This document shows positions 1-11,326 of a stretch of DNA of 64,000 nucleotides, one piece after another. Positions within the stretch are counted from its first letter, which is position 1, and every line of letters begins with the position of its first letter. The notes beneath the pieces were generated by a model. It saw nothing but the letters and a program-made list of their open reading frames with translations, was not told the DNA's origin and made no database searches. The DNA comes from Rheinheimera hassiensis (GTDB lineage: Bacteria > Pseudomonadota > Gammaproteobacteria > Enterobacterales > Alteromonadaceae). Location: the NCBI RefSeq assembly GCF_022436675.1, contig NZ_JAKUJZ010000007.1:324228-388227 (forward strand), written 5' to 3'. The translations under genes were made by a program, and so were the position numbers.

Positions 1-1
1 G

Positions 2-124
2 CTCTGCCATCCCTCCGGCGACGCGTATATTAATCAGTTAGAACGGCAAAAGAAAGCATTAAATGCAAAAAAATTAACGCTATTATCAATTTGTATCTTC
101 AGCCACTGGTCTGGCGGGAACTAA
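2..124 (+). CDS. Possible 3' end of an upstream gene (partial)
   Basis: An open frame enters from the window edge and stops at 122-124. It encodes about 40 residues with a basic, protein-like middle (QLERQKKALNAKKL). No start, domain or family can be recognised, and the open stretch is short enough to be chance. If real, it is the tail of a gene transcribed toward yccA, 56 bases before the yccA start. Confidence 0.2.
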   Translation, partial: LCHPSGDAYINQLERQKKALNAKKLTLLSICIFSHWSGGN

Positions 125-180
125 CTGGGTATGATGTCATCAAATGCGTTAATAAACCTTTGTATCAGGAGAACATAATT

Positions 181-849
181 ATGTCATACAGAGAAACCTC
201 TACTCTCAGTACTGCCGGACGTAGCGTTGAGATTAACAAAGTCCTGCGCAACACTTACTTTTTGCTGGCGATGACGTTAGCATTCAGTGCGGTAGCAGCA
301 GGCGTTGCCATGGCATTGAACATGTCACCAATGATGTCTCTGGTGTGTTTTGTTGCCGGCTTTATTATGCTGTTTGTGGTAAACAAAAAGGCTGATTCAG
401 CCAGTGGTATTTTCTGGGTGTTTGCTTTTACCGGTGCCATGGGTGCGTCGTTAGGCCCAATGCTTAATCATTATGCCGGCTTGCCAAATGGTACTGCGTT
501 AATTATGCAGGCACTGGGTGGCACCGCGCTGATTTTCTTCAGCCTGTCAGCTTATGCGCTTACCACACGTAAAGACTTCTCTTTTATGGGTGGTTTTTTA
601 ATGGTCGGTCTTATTGTGGTGCTGGTAGCCGCACTGGCAAATATTTTCCTGGCCATTCCGGCATTAAGCCTGACAATCAGCGCCGCTATTATTCTGATCA
701 TGTCAGCATTGATTCTGTTTGATACCAGCCGCATTATTAATGGCGGTGAAACCAACTACATCCGCGCCACAGTAAGTTTGTACCTGAATGTTTTCAACAT
801 TTTCGTCAACCTGCTGCAGTTGCTGGGTATTTTTGGTGGTGATGATTAA
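181..849 (+). CDS. yccA: BI-1/YccA family inner-membrane protein, FtsH modulator
   Basis: 222-residue polytopic membrane protein of the Bax-inhibitor-1 (UPF0005) family. About seven hydrophobic segments span residues 25-220. The family's C-terminal signature (LFDTSRIINGGETNYIRATV) is present. In E. coli, YccA is a substrate and modulator of the FtsH protease with HflKC. The ATG at 181 is preferred over the upstream in-frame start at 91 because AGGAG lies just before it and it gives the usual family length (about 219). The next genes encode TusDCBE; yccA also neighbours tusE in E. coli, which supports the call. A strong terminator follows, so yccA is probably its own transcription unit. Confidence 0.92.
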   Translation: MSYRETSTLSTAGRSVEINKVLRNTYFLLAMTLAFSAVAAGVAMALNMSPMMSLVCFVAGFIMLFVVNKKADSASGIFWVFAFTGAMGASLGPMLNHYAGLPNGTALIMQALGGTALIFFSLSAYALTTRKDFSFMGGFLMVGLIVVLVAALANIFLAIPALSLTISAAIILIMSALILFDTSRIINGGETNYIRATVSLYLNVFNIFVNLLQLLGIFGGDD

Positions 850-882
850 GTACAGCGCTTTGCCTTAATCAGGTTATTCGCT

Positions 883-912
883 AAAATGCCCCGCCAGTCG
901 GGGCATTTTTGT
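883..912 (+). terminator. Intrinsic terminator after yccA
   Basis: A perfect 10-bp stem (AAAATGCCCC / GGGGCATTTT) with a 7-nt loop is followed by TGTTTTT. It separates yccA from tusD. Confidence 0.85.
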
Positions 913-926
913 TTTTAGGATCAGCT

Positions 927-1289
927 ATGACACGCTTTGGATTGCTGCTTACCAGCGATAGCTTTGCCAGCCAAAGCCTGGCCAGTGCGCTGTTGTTTGC
1001 TAAAACAGCAGTTAATCACGGTCACAGTATCGAGCATATATTTTTATATCAGGATGCCGTCTATAGTGCAGCAAACCATATCGATTTGCCCGCTGATGAA
1101 CCGGATCTAAGCGCTGAACTGGCGCAGTTTTGTCAGCAGCATAATATTCCACTGTTGTTTTGCATCACCGCAGCAGAAAAACGTGGCGTGGTAAGTGACA
1201 AGCTCGTGGCCAGAGACGGTTACACCAGTGCTGGGCTGGCAGAATTTGCTATGCGCCAGATCAACATTGATAAACTGGTGCAATTTTAA
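927..1289 (+). CDS. tusD: Sulfurtransferase subunit TusD
   Basis: 120-residue DsrE/F-like subunit of the cytoplasmic TusBCD complex. The complex relays persulfide sulfur from TusA to TusE for 2-thiolation of the wobble uridine of tRNA Lys, Glu and Gln. The catalytic cysteine is Cys79 in LLFCITAAEKRG, matching Cys78 of E. coli TusD. The ATG at 927 has AGGA six bases upstream; a TTG at 909 in the same frame is less likely. The stop overlaps the tusC start by one base (TAATG), so translation is probably coupled through tusDCBE. Confidence 0.93.
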   Translation: MTRFGLLLTSDSFASQSLASALLFAKTAVNHGHSIEHIFLYQDAVYSAANHIDLPADEPDLSAELAQFCQQHNIPLLFCITAAEKRGVVSDKLVARDGYTSAGLAEFAMRQINIDKLVQF

Positions 1290-1645
1290 TGCGTAATATT
1301 CTGTTATTGCAGCGCAGCAGCCCCTTTAACAACAGTAAAGGCCGTGAGGCACTGGATATGGTACTGGCAATGGCTGCAGTAGAGCACAATGTCAGCGTGC
1401 TATTCAGTGCTGATGCGGTATATCAGTTGTTGCCAACTCAAGATCAGCCAGATTTTAAGCTCAAAGCGTACCCGCGCAGTTTTAAGCTGTTTGCGCTGTA
1501 TGATATTGAGCAGGTATATGTTTGCCAGCAGGCACTCAAGCAGCGCGGCATTAATGCATCAGATTTAAGTATTGACGTTACAGAACTCGATACTCAGGGT
1601 GTAGCAGAACTATTTGCCCGCCAACATCAGGTGATCAGCAGCTAA
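1289..1645 (+). CDS. tusC: Sulfurtransferase subunit TusC
   Basis: 118-residue DsrF-like subunit of the TusBCD heterohexamer. The N-terminus (NILLLQRSSPFNNSKGREAL) has the typical TusC form with the R-x-P-F and alpha/beta start. Start and stop overlap its neighbours by one base each (TAATG on both sides), as in the canonical operon. Like other TusC proteins it is probably structural rather than the persulfide-bearing subunit. Confidence 0.92.
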   Translation: MRNILLLQRSSPFNNSKGREALDMVLAMAAVEHNVSVLFSADAVYQLLPTQDQPDFKLKAYPRSFKLFALYDIEQVYVCQQALKQRGINASDLSIDVTELDTQGVAELFARQHQVISS

Positions 1646-1911
1646 TGAAATTAATCAGCGTTATTAGTCCGTCAGTGAACCTGAGTGAGCTAAGCCTTAT
1701 ATGCCAGGCCCAGGATATTATTTTGCTGCGTCAGGATGCGGTATATTTGTGTTTACGCACGGATATTAGCTGGCCTTGCCAGCTTTACGCGCTGGATGTG
1801 GATATGCAGGTAAGGCAAATCACGCCACTGGCAGCAGTAACCGTTATCAGCGCCCGGCGTTGGGTCGAGCTGAGTATTAGCGCAGAGCAGAATGTATTAT
1901 GGCAGAATTGA
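1645..1911 (+). CDS. tusB: Sulfurtransferase subunit TusB
   Basis: 88-residue DsrH-like protein, the smallest TusBCD subunit (about 95 residues in E. coli). A short alpha/beta protein with the pattern ILLRQDAVYL near residue 30, typical of TusB. It starts on the last base of the tusC stop and overlaps tusE by 13 bases, leaving little doubt about operon membership. Sequence conservation in this family is low, so position carries much of the assignment. Confidence 0.87.
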   Translation: MKLISVISPSVNLSELSLICQAQDIILLRQDAVYLCLRTDISWPCQLYALDVDMQVRQITPLAAVTVISARRWVELSISAEQNVLWQN

Positions 1912-2234
1912 TATTAAATGATGTGCCGCTGGCGCTGGATAAACATGGCTATCTGGCAGATATGCACCAGTGGAATAAGCAAGTGGCGGAAGAATTTGCC
2001 CGGCTGGAGAATATTGTCCTGACTGACGCGCACTGGGAAGTGGTGCACTTTGTGCGGCAGTTTTATCTGGAATTTAATAGCTCCCCGGCTATACGTATTC
2101 TGGTAAAAGCCATGGCACAACAGCTCGGCCCGGATAAAGGCAACAGTAAATATTTGTTTATGCTGTTCCCACAGGGGCCTGCCAAGCAGGCAACCCGCAT
2201 AGCGGGCTTACCTAAACCGGCCAAATGTCTTTAA
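1899..2234 (+). CDS. tusE: Sulfur relay protein TusE (DsrC/gamma family)
   Basis: 111-residue DsrC-family protein that accepts sulfur from TusBCD and passes it to MnmA for 2-thiouridine synthesis. The diagnostic features are the central EFNSSPAIRILVKAM stretch and the C-terminal tail ending in Cys110-Leu111; the penultimate cysteine carries the persulfide. Length matches E. coli TusE (109). It ends the tus operon. A small minus-strand gene ends only three bases downstream. Confidence 0.95.
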   Translation: MAELILNDVPLALDKHGYLADMHQWNKQVAEEFARLENIVLTDAHWEVVHFVRQFYLEFNSSPAIRILVKAMAQQLGPDKGNSKYLFMLFPQGPAKQATRIAGLPKPAKCL

Positions 2235-2237
2235 CGT

Positions 2238-2384
2238 TTAAGCCGCATCTCCGACAATACCAACAATAGCTTCCAGCGTAATAAGGGCAACAACGGCAAT
2301 AATGCCGATCATAATAGCCCAGTAAATTGCCCGCTTCAGGGCCGGGTTACTGTGTTTAATACTTTTACGCGGTTTTGGCGCCAT
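2238..2384 (-). CDS. Small single-span membrane protein (48 aa), function unknown
   Basis: A 48-residue ORF. A basic N-terminus (MAPKPRKSIKHSNPALKR) is followed by one hydrophobic helix from about residue 20 to 44 and a short acidic tail (GDAA). The positive-inside rule predicts the N-terminus in the cytoplasm. AAGGA lies eight bases before the ATG, a good ribosome-binding site. It converges tail-to-tail with tusE and lies behind serS. I do not recognise the family. It is likely real because of the RBS, its protein-like composition and its clean fit between neighbours. Confidence 0.6.
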   Translation of the reverse strand: MAPKPRKSIKHSNPALKRAIYWAIMIGIIAVVALITLEAIVGIVGDAA

Positions 2385-2400
2385 TTAGCTATCCTTATAA

Positions 2401-2431
2401 AGCTCCACCCAGCATAGCTGGCGGTGGAGCT
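2401..2431 (-). terminator. Hairpin between serS and the small membrane gene
   Basis: A 9-bp stem (AGCTCCACC / GGTGGAGCT) with a 13-nt loop lies between the serS stop and the next minus-strand gene. The downstream U-tract is poor (TTATAA), so termination may be weak and the RBS of the small gene lies just beyond. Confidence 0.5.
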
Positions 2432-2451
2432 AACGACGACCTGTAGCTTGC

Positions 2452-4120
<1,669 letters not shown>

Positions 4121-4121
<1 letters not shown>

Positions 4122-5461
4122 TATTTATCTCTCTTACGTGGGCTGTCAGCATCAAGCTGCTTCAGATAACGTAGTTTTTCTGCCAGCTGTTTTTCCATGC
4201 CGCGCTCTGCCGGCTGATAAAATTGCTGCCCGGCAAGCTCAGCGGGCAAATAACGCTCGCCGGCGGCATAAGCGCCGGCTTCGTCATGCGCATAACGATA
4301 ACCTTCGCCAAAACCCAGCTGCTTCATTAACTTGGTGGGTGCATTGCGCAAATGCAGCGGCACCTCAAAAGCAGGTTGCTCTGCCACCAGCTGTTTAAGC
4401 TGATTAAAGGCGCTATATACGGCATTACTTTTCGGCGCCAGCGCCAGATACACTGCAGCCTGAGCAATAGCCCGCTCACCTTCGGCCGGCCCTACCCGTT
4501 CAAAGGTATCCCAGGCATTTAACGCCAGTGTTAGCGCACGCGGATCGGCATTGCCAATATCTTCACTGGCAATGGCCAATAACCGCCTGGCGACATACAG
4601 CGGATCGCCACCACCAGCCAGAATACGGCAATACCAATATAAGGCTGCATCCGGATCTGAGCCGCGTACTGATTTATGAAAAGCGGAGATCAGGTCATAA
4701 AACATATCGCCCTGATTATCAAAACCCGGTAACTGCTTTGGTACCAGATTTTTCAGCGTCTCAAAGCTGATTACTTTGCCGTTGCTATCAGCCTCAGTAA
4801 GCTCTGCAGCTTGTTCCAGCAGGTTAAGCAATTTACGCGCGTCACCATCGGCCAGCTGCAACAGCAATTGCTCAGCATCGGCTGCAAGATGCACAGCCTC
4901 AAGGCCCAAGCCACGCTCTTTATCTGTCAGAGCCTGAGCCAGTACCTGCTGTAAATCGGTGTCGCTCAGCGGTTTAAGCACACACACCCGGGCACGGGAT
5001 AAAATAGCGTTATTCAGCGCAAAAGACGGGTTTTCAGTAGTGGCACCAATAAAAATAATGGTGCCATCTTCGATAAAAGGCAAAAACGCATCTTGCTGGC
5101 TTTTATTAAAACGGTGTACCTCGTCAACAAACAGTAAAGTACGTTGCTGATACTGCTGCTGGCGTTGCTGGGCCTGTGCTATGGCTTCGCGAATTTCTTT
5201 GATACCGCAGGTTACTGCAGACAATTTGCTGATAGCCGCGTCGGCATGCCGGGCTATAACTTCTGCCAGAGTGGTTTTACCGGTGCCCGGCGGGCCCCAC
5301 AAAATAAGCGAAAACACCCGTCCGGCTTCAATCGCTTTTTTAAGCGCGGTGCCCTCACCAATTAAATGTTGCTGCCCCGCATATTCGGCCAGCGTTTGCG
5401 GCCGCATTCTGGCTGCTAGCGGGCGAAAGTCATCAGCAAAATCAAGTGGTAATGAATTCAC
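4121..5461 (-). CDS. rarA: Replication-associated recombination protein A (RarA/MgsA)
   Basis: 446-residue AAA+ ATPase of the RarA/WRNIP1 family (E. coli 447), acting at stalled forks and gaps. The Walker A motif GPPGTGKTT is near residues 56-64, and Walker [15 protein letters not shown] near 115. The C-terminal tetramerisation region includes [12 protein letters not shown]. The start appears to be GTG with GAAG upstream. It sits 18 bases after lolA and overlaps crcB by one base, in the usual ftsK-lolA-rarA-serS order. Confidence 0.97.
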
Positions 5462-5479
5462 AGTGTTATCTTCAAATTG

Positions 5480-6091
5480 CTATCGCTGACGCTGATCGTC
5501 AATATCAGTGTGCTCTGGCGGGTTAAACCGGAACAACTCTTTATCCAGCTCAATATTCAGCTGCATTAAAGTGAAATTAAACTCGCTGGTTTGCTGGTTC
5601 ATATCCAGTACCTGCATTTTGGATAATGCCGCACCGGAGAAACTCAGAGTGAGTTGTTTTACCGGGCTATCGGCGTCTTTTGAGCGGATCACAAACTGCT
5701 CGCCTTGCTGCTCTACGTTATATTGCGCCCAAAGCTCAGGCTTGGTTGACGTGAGTAACACGAACGGCGTACGGTTTACCTCACTGGCGGCATCATAAAT
5801 GGTTAACTGCTCCAGCGCTTCATTATAAAACCACAGGCTTTGGCCATCGCCAATAAACAGGTTTGGTTCAGGTTCAGTGGTTTCAAAGCGGAACAGTGCC
5901 GGCTGCTTGATCATCAGCTCGCCTTTGCCCTGTTGCAGCAACTGCTTTTGTGCGTCAAACACCTGCTGCTCAAAACTGGCAGAAAAACTTTTAATACTGG
6001 CCAGTTTACGCTGTAGCATCTGCTCTGCATTTTGCGCCACAGCAGAAACAGAACTACACAACACAACAACCGCTAGCAAACTACGTAGCAT
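5480..6091 (-). CDS. lolA: Outer-membrane lipoprotein carrier protein LolA
   Basis: 203-residue periplasmic chaperone that takes lipoproteins from LolCDE and delivers them to LolB. A Sec signal peptide covers residues 1-19 (MLRSLLAVVVLCSSVSAVAQ, cleaved near A-Q). The mature part has the LolA pattern: SFSASFEQQVFD, GELMIKQPALFRFETTEPEP and SLWFYNEALEQLTIYDA. Length matches E. coli (203). It begins directly after the ftsK stop with no gap and lies 18 bases before rarA. Confidence 0.96.
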   Translation of the reverse strand: MLRSLLAVVVLCSSVSAVAQNAEQMLQRKLASIKSFSASFEQQVFDAQKQLLQQGKGELMIKQPALFRFETTEPEPNLFIGDGQSLWFYNEALEQLTIYDAASEVNRTPFVLLTSTKPELWAQYNVEQQGEQFVIRSKDADSPVKQLTLSFSGAALSKMQVLDMNQQTSEFNFTLMQLNIELDKELFRFNPPEHTDIDDQRQR

Positions 6092-8551
6092 TTAATATCC
6101 TTTTGGTGGCGGTGGTGCCATCACTTCACGATTACCATTGTGGCCCGGGCCACTGACAATACCACTGTGCTCCATTTGTTCAACCAAACGGGCGGCACGG
6201 TTATACCCTATACGAAACTTGCGCTGTACACCGGACACTGAAGCACGGCGGCTTTCAGTAACAAAGGCCACTGCCTGATCATACAGCGGATCGGCTTCAC
6301 CATCTTCACCTTCCAGTGTTTCGCCCGGCAGCAGGTTTTCTTCAGTGGTTTCACCGCTTAAAATTTCCGCAATATAATTTGGCTTACCGCGTTTTTTCCA
6401 GTCGGCAACCACCGCATGCACTTCATGGTCATCCACAAAGGCGCCATGCACCCGGTTTGGTACACCGGAGCCTGGTGGCAGATACAGCATATCGCCCTGC
6501 CCCAATAGGCTTTCTGCGCCTTGTTGGTCAAGAATAGTGCGGGAGTCAATTTTCGATGACACCTGAAACGCTATCCGGGTAGGAATATTGGCCTTAATTA
6601 AACCGGTAATAACATCTACCGATGGCCGTTGGGTAGCTAAGATCAGGTGAATACCGGCCGCCCGCGCTTTTTGCGCTATACGGGCAATCAGCTCTTCTAC
6701 TTTTTTACCAACAATCATCATCATGTCGGCAAATTCGTCGATAACGACAACAATAGACGGCAGTTTCTCTAATAACGGCGCTTCAGTACGCATATTATCT
6801 GACGGGCGCCATAAAGGATCTTTTAACGGAGCACCATCTGCAATCGCTTCTTTTACTTTGGCGTTATAGCCTTTGAGATTACGTACACCCAGCGCAGACA
6901 TTAATTTATAGCGCCGCTCCATCTCGCCAACACACCAGCGTAAACCGTTGGCGGCATCTTTCATGTCGGTAACCACTTCTGTCAGCAGGTGCGGAATACC
7001 CTCATAAATAGACAGCTCAAGCATTTTCGGGTCGATCATTAAAAAGCGCACATCATCCGGCGTCGATTTATACAGCAGGCTACAAATCATTACGTTTACG
7101 CCAACCGATTTACCCGAGCCCGTAGTGCCGGCTACCAGCAAGTGCGGCATTTTGGCAAGATCAGCCACTACCGATTTACCGGCAATATCTTTACCCAATA
7201 CCATTGTCAGCGGTGATTTAGAGCTTTCAAATATCTCATCACCAATAACTTCAGATAAACGTACTATTTCGCGGTGCTGGTTTGGCAGTTCTAAACCGAT
7301 AAAAGACTTACCCGGAATAACCTCCACTACCCGCACACTGATAGCAGATAATGAACGCGCCAAATCCTTGGCCAGGCCGGTAATCTTACTGACTTTAACG
7401 CCAGGCGCTAAATCCAGTTCAAAACGGGTAACCACCGGGCCAGGGTGCACGCCTACTACTTTAGCGTCGACATTGAAATCAAGCAGCTTCGCCTCTACCA
7501 AACGTGACACCCGCTCTAAATCAGCCGGGTCTATCGGGTTTACTGCTTTATCAGGCCGGTCCAGCAACGCCAGTGATGGTAACTCTTCCATCAAATGCGA
7601 TACTTCCTCGCTGTCATCTTCTTCATCTGCAATTTCAGTCAGAATGGTTTCAATTTCAGAGTCTGGCGGTAAATCAAGTTGTTGTAGGGTGTCACTCCAG
7701 CGCGCAGCGTCCGGTTCATCAATAGCACTGAACGACAACTCTTCATCTGCCAGTGTATCAACACTGTAAAACGCTTTAGCTTCAGTTTTGGCATTTAGCG
7801 GCGTGATCGGTAAGGTATCTGCCACCGGTTTATTCAGCTGCGGTGTTTTACGCGGCTTTTCAGCTATTACTGCAGGCTCATCGTCAAACTCGTCTTGCTC
7901 CGGCTCTTCGGCTGCAAAAGGGTTATAGTCGTCTTTACTGCGTTCACGCAGGCGCTGCGGTACAGTCATAGCAAACTGCACTGCGCTGTAACAGGCCGCA
8001 CCCAGCGCATCAGCAACTGTTAGCCAGGAAATGCCCGTCATCAACGTTAAACCGGTAGCAAAACCACACAACAATAATAAAACAGTACCAATAAAGTTAA
8101 AGTACGGCAGCAAGGCGCCACTAACGACATCCCCTATAACACCGCCGGAAGAAAAATAAAAAATATCATTAAAATTCATACTGCTTATTGCAGTTGCGGT
8201 TAGCAGTGTTAATACCAGACCAATCAGGCGCAGGCCCAAAATCAGATAATCAAGGCTCATTACATCGTGAAAACGCTTAAACAACAGATAACCGGCCAAG
8301 GCCACCAAAAATGGCACCAGATAAGCAATCCAGCCAAAACTGAATAACAATAAATCAGCCAGCCAGGCACCTATTGGCCCGGCATAGTTATGAATACTGG
8401 TTTGGTACCCGGTTTGCGACCAGCTTGGATCGGCTGGGTCAAAAGACAACAGTGCCAGTAACAGAAATAAGGCAAAGCCGGAAAACACAATTAATCCGAC
8501 TTCCAGCAAGCGCTGTACACCGTTTAGCGGAAAATAAGCTCGGTTTTGCAA
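6092..8551 (-). CDS. ftsK: DNA translocase FtsK
   Basis: 819-residue septal DNA translocase that links division to chromosome dimer resolution through XerCD at dif. The N-terminal 200 residues hold four to five membrane helices. A short acidic linker (about 200-340) follows, then the RecA-like motor with Walker A GTTGSGKS near 473-480 and Walker [12 protein letters not shown], then the gamma winged-helix domain (about 755-815) that reads KOPS. The linker is far shorter than in E. coli FtsK (1329 residues), which is common outside enterics. The start codon appears to be TTG, as no in-frame ATG precedes the first membrane helix. Confidence 0.97.
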   Translation of the reverse strand: MQNRAYFPLNGVQRLLEVGLIVFSGFALFLLLALLSFDPADPSWSQTGYQTSIHNYAGPIGAWLADLLLFSFGWIAYLVPFLVALAGYLLFKRFHDVMSLDYLILGLRLIGLVLTLLTATAISSMNFNDIFYFSSGGVIGDVVSGALLPYFNFIGTVLLLLCGFATGLTLMTGISWLTVADALGAACYSAVQFAMTVPQRLRERSKDDYNPFAAEEPEQDEFDDEPAVIAEKPRKTPQLNKPVADTLPITPLNAKTEAKAFYSVDTLADEELSFSAIDEPDAARWSDTLQQLDLPPDSEIETILTEIADEEDDSEEVSHLMEELPSLALLDRPDKAVNPIDPADLERVSRLVEAKLLDFNVDAKVVGVHPGPVVTRFELDLAPGVKVSKITGLAKDLARSLSAISVRVVEVIPGKSFIGLELPNQHREIVRLSEVIGDEIFESSKSPLTMVLGKDIAGKSVVADLAKMPHLLVAGTTGSGKSVGVNVMICSLLYKSTPDDVRFLMIDPKMLELSIYEGIPHLLTEVVTDMKDAANGLRWCVGEMERRYKLMSALGVRNLKGYNAKVKEAIADGAPLKDPLWRPSDNMRTEAPLLEKLPSIVVVIDEFADMMMIVGKKVEELIARIAQKARAAGIHLILATQRPSVDVITGLIKANIPTRIAFQVSSKIDSRTILDQQGAESLLGQGDMLYLPPGSGVPNRVHGAFVDDHEVHAVVADWKKRGKPNYIAEILSGETTEENLLPGETLEGEDGEADPLYDQAVAFVTESRRASVSGVQRKFRIGYNRAARLVEQMEHSGIVSGPGHNGNREVMAPPPPKGY

Positions 8552-8671
8552 ATGAGAGGCCCTACCTTTTTATCATCGTTTTTTGTTCAAGCGCACCAGA
8601 GTGTAGTACTGCAGGCTAAGATACCAGAGACACTGTAAAAGTGCATCCGTGAAGCACGGCTGAACCGCGAA

Positions 8672-9169
8672 TTAGCTGCTTATCGCACTTATTGCCACAA
8701 AAGTGGTTTGTTTCACCTCTTCCATCACCACATAAGTGCGGCTCTCTCGTACGCTGGGTAATCTGAGCAGGGTTTCACCTAACAGTTCCCGGTATGCTGC
8801 CATATTGGCCACCCGTGTTTTCAGCAAAAAATCGAAACTGCCGGATACCAGATGACATTCCTGAATCTCCTCCAGTTTTTGTACGGCTTTGCTAAATTCG
8901 TCAAAATCTTCCGGTGAGGTTTTACTTAAGGTTATTTCGACAAATACCAGTAACGCGGCGCCCACTTTGTGCGGGTCAATTTGCGCACTGTAGCCTAAAA
9001 TCACGCCCTCAGCTTCCAGCTTACGCACCCTCTCCAGGCAGGGGGTCGGGCTAAGCCCTACCCTGCGCGCCAGTTCTACGTTGGCTAGACGGCCATCACG
9101 CTGTAACTCCAGCAGAATTTTGCGATCTATCCTGTCTAACTTCTTGATACTTTTACTTAAAGAGTACAT
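8672..9169 (-). CDS. lrp: Leucine-responsive regulatory protein Lrp
   Basis: 165-residue global regulator of the Lrp/AsnC family (E. coli 164). The N-terminal helix-turn-helix covers residues 10-60 (LDRIDRKILLELQRDGRLAN, then VGLSPTPCLERVRKLE). The C-terminal RAM domain, which binds amino acids and forms octamers, covers about 75-155. It lies 120 bases upstream of ftsK and faces ald across a 148-base gap. Lrp-family proteins regulate alanine dehydrogenase in several bacteria, so control of ald by this protein is a reasonable inference. Confidence 0.96.
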   Translation of the reverse strand: MYSLSKSIKKLDRIDRKILLELQRDGRLANVELARRVGLSPTPCLERVRKLEAEGVILGYSAQIDPHKVGAALLVFVEITLSKTSPEDFDEFSKAVQKLEEIQECHLVSGSFDFLLKTRVANMAAYRELLGETLLRLPSVRESRTYVVMEEVKQTTFVAISAISS

Positions 9170-9317
9170 AGCAGCTAAAAAATTCGCTTTTTAAATTTAA
9201 ACAGAATTTTGCACTACTGCAGCGCCATAAAACAAGCATTAATTCTACAAAATTAACAGTATACTGCGCACAAATTTTACCCAAGCCAACATTTACCTCA
9301 AAAAAGGGCATAACATT
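9170..9317. promoter_or_regulatory. Divergent lrp/ald control region
   Basis: 148 AT-rich bases between divergent start codons. A TATACT -10-like box at 9260-9265 is oriented toward ald, embedded in the palindrome CAGTATACTG; no good -35 box precedes it at 17 bp, which would fit activator dependence. The run of A/T tracts (about 9178-9212) is the kind of DNA Lrp binds. Specific operators cannot be assigned by eye. Confidence 0.35.
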
Positions 9318-10436
9318 ATGATCATTGGCGTACCAAAAGAAATTAAAAACCATGAATACCGTGTCGGCATGACTCCGGCCAGTGTGCGTGAGCTGGTAAA
9401 TAACAAGCACAGCGTGCTTATTGAAACCAACGCGGGTATGGGCATTGGCTTTACCGACGACGATTACACCGCTGCTGGCGCTACAGTAATGGGCACTGCT
9501 GCAGAGATTTTTGCCAAAGCCGAGATGATTGTAAAAGTAAAAGAACCACAGGCAGTTGAGCGCGCTATGCTGCGTGAAGGCCAAATCCTGTTCACTTACC
9601 TGCACCTGGCACCTGATTTACCGCAAACGCAGGATTTGATCAAATCTAAAGCGATTTGTATTGCTTATGAAACTGTTACTGACAACCGCGGCGGTTTACC
9701 GCTGTTAGCGCCAATGTCTGAAGTGGCTGGCCGGATGTCAATTCAGGCCGGTGCCCGCGCACTGGAAAAATCATGCGGTGGCCGCGGTATGTTATTAGGT
9801 GGTGTACCGGGCGTTGCTCCGGCTAAAGTTGTAGTAATTGGTGGCGGTATGGTTGGTACTAACGCCGCGCAAATGGCGCTGGGTTTAGGTGCTGACGTTA
9901 CCGTACTGGACCGCAGTGTTGATGTACTGCGCCGTATTAATGCCCAGTTTAACGGTGCAGTAAAAGCTATTTACTCTACTGCTGATGCGCTGGAGCAAGA
10001 AGTATTGGCGGCTGACTTAGTGATCGGTGGTGTACTGGTACCGGGCGCTGCGGCACCTAAACTGGTTACCAAAGACCACATCAAGCGGATGAAGCCCGGC
10101 TCGGCTATTGTTGATGTTGCTATCGACCAGGGCGGCTGTGTGGAAACCTCTAAGCCAACTACCCATGCTGAACCTACCTATATAGTGGACGACGTTGTGC
10201 ACTACTGTGTAGCTAACATGCCTGGCGCTGTGCCACGCACCTCTACCTTTGCGCTGAATAACGCTACACTGCCGTTTATTATCCGTTTAGCTAATAAAGG
10301 TTATAAGCAGGCACTGCTGGATGATCAGCATTTAATGAATGGCCTGAACGTGATGAACGGCCATGTAACTAACCAAAGTGTTGCAGAAGCGTTAGGTTTT
10401 AGCTTTGTTGAACCTAAAGCGGCTTTAAATGCTTAA
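9318..10436 (+). CDS. ald: Alanine dehydrogenase
   Basis: 372-residue NAD-dependent enzyme interconverting L-alanine and pyruvate plus ammonia. The catalytic residues Lys75 (in IVKVKEPQ) and His96 (in FTYLHLAPD) are at the expected positions. The Rossmann motif [10 protein letters not shown] lies near residues 172-181. Full length, starting at the family N-terminus ([20 protein letters not shown]). Divergent from lrp. Likely role: growth on alanine or peptides as carbon and nitrogen source. A strong terminator follows. Confidence 0.97.
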   Translation: MIIGVPKEIKNHEYRVGMTPASVRELVNNKHSVLIETNAGMGIGFTDDDYTAAGATVMGTAAEIFAKAEMIVKVKEPQAVERAMLREGQILFTYLHLAPDLPQTQDLIKSKAICIAYETVTDNRGGLPLLAPMSEVAGRMSIQAGARALEKSCGGRGMLLGGVPGVAPAKVVVIGGGMVGTNAAQMALGLGADVTVLDRSVDVLRRINAQFNGAVKAIYSTADALEQEVLAADLVIGGVLVPGAAAPKLVTKDHIKRMKPGSAIVDVAIDQGGCVETSKPTTHAEPTYIVDDVVHYCVANMPGAVPRTSTFALNNATLPFIIRLANKGYKQALLDDQHLMNGLNVMNGHVTNQSVAEALGFSFVEPKAALNA

Positions 10437-10462
10437 TGCTGAATAAATAAACAACTTTTATT

Positions 10463-10490
10463 AAGGCCGCTTTTGCGGCCTTTTTTATTT
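10463..10490 (+). terminator. Intrinsic terminator after ald
   Basis: An 8-bp stem (AAGGCCGC / GCGGCCTT) with a TTTT loop is followed by TTTTATTT. Confidence 0.88.
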
Positions 10491-10745
10491 TTTACGCTTT
10501 TTTATTACCAGACAACGGTTTATTTGCATTTTGCTATATACATTCGTTCCAGACCTGTTATAGTGCTTCCCGGCCTGTAAAGCAGACCTATGTAACAAAA
10601 TGTTTATGAAAACTTCGCTACACAGCTTCATTGTAAGTCATGTCCTGAAGATTCACGCACGTTTGGCCGCATAAGTAAGGTAACAGTCAGGCTAAAAGCG
10701 CAATTAAGCGTCAATTAGTTTTATTAAAATTTTTAGGAGTCATTC
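10491..10745 (+). promoter_or_regulatory. Promoter and long leader of the cold-shock gene
   Basis: 255 bases without an ORF precede the csp start. A TATAGT -10-like box at 10559-10564 would give a leader of about 175 nt, the size typical of cspA-family mRNAs whose leader folds differently in the cold. The RBS is TAGGAGT, followed by CATTC and the ATG. The leader-length reading is inference from position; I did not fold it. Confidence 0.4.
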
Positions 10746-10955
10746 ATGGCTAAAGTAACTGGTGTAGTAAAGTGGTTCAACGCTGATAAAGGTTTCGGTT
10801 TCATTACTCAGGATAACGGCGGCGCTGACGCATTCGTTCACTTCCGTGCAATCCAAACTGAAGGTTACAAAACCTTAAACGAAGGCCAACGCGTAGCTTT
10901 CGAAATCGAACAAGGCCAAAAAGGCCCACAAGCTGCTAACGTTACAGTTCTGTAA
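10746..10955 (+). CDS. CspA-family cold-shock protein
   Basis: 69-residue OB-fold nucleic-acid-binding protein, an RNA chaperone. RNP1 is KGFGFIT (residues 19-25) and RNP2 is DAFVHFRAI (about 32-40). The Arg in FVHFRAI replaces the Ser of E. coli CspA/C/E; I recall this form from marine gammaproteobacteria. A strong RBS, a long leader and a dedicated terminator mark a highly expressed single gene. Whether it is cold-induced or constitutive cannot be decided from the sequence, so no cspA/C/E symbol is given. Confidence 0.96.
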   Translation: MAKVTGVVKWFNADKGFGFITQDNGGADAFVHFRAIQTEGYKTLNEGQRVAFEIEQGQKGPQAANVTVL

Positions 10956-10970
10956 TTTAAGCACTTGCTA

Positions 10971-10998
10971 AAAAAAGGACACCGCGGTGTCCTTTTTT
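10971..10998 (+). terminator. Intrinsic terminator after the cold-shock gene
   Basis: A self-complementary 28-bp block (AAAAAAGGACACC / GGTGTCCTTTTTT around a GC centre), with A-tract and T-tract on the two sides, so it can act in both directions. Confidence 0.88.
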
Positions 10999-11080
10999 AT
11001 TGCCTGTAATTTAGCACACTACAAAAGTTAAGCGCCAAACTCAGGCGCCCTATTTATAATGTCTGCAGAGTAACAGCGCC

Positions 11081-11326
11081 CTACTGCTCTTCTCTGACAA
11101 AAGCAATATCAGCAAACCCCATACGGGCAAACTCTTGTTGCCTGTAGTTCTTAACCGCAGCGCCACGCTTGGCTGTCATAGCCACTTGATGCTCCATTGC
11201 CAGAAAGCGGGTTAAATCTATGCCTTCAGCAGCGGCTACGGCTTCGTACATATCATGGTGCTTGTCATAACTGAAATTAATCACTTTGCGCTGCTTGTTA
11301 AAGGTATAACTAATTTGTCTGGCCAT
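11081..11326 (-). CDS. DUF2960 family protein
   Basis: 81-residue soluble protein resembling the DUF2960 family of Vibrio and Shewanella-type bacteria: an N-terminal beta pattern (MARQISYTFNKQRKVINFSY), then DKHHDMYEAVAAAEGIDLT and a basic YRQQEFARMGF near the end. Function unknown. The ATG at 11326 is chosen over 11350 because GGAG lies eight bases before it and the family starts with MARxI. The first 17 bases overlap the end of the upstream EamA gene, so the two are probably coupled. Confidence 0.85.
   Translation of the reverse strand: MARQISYTFNKQRKVINFSYDKHHDMYEAVAAAEGIDLTRFLAMEHQVAMTAKRGAAVKNYRQQEFARMGFADIAFVREEQ

Noticed and set aside
7125-7769. 214-residue plus-strand ORF opposite ftsK
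   Set aside because: Low-complexity Ser/Thr-rich translation, entirely inside the clearly coding ftsK gene on the other strand.
9153-9605. 150-residue minus-strand ORF across lrp-ald
   Set aside because: It overlaps the start of ald and the divergent promoter; composition is not protein-like and there is no RBS.
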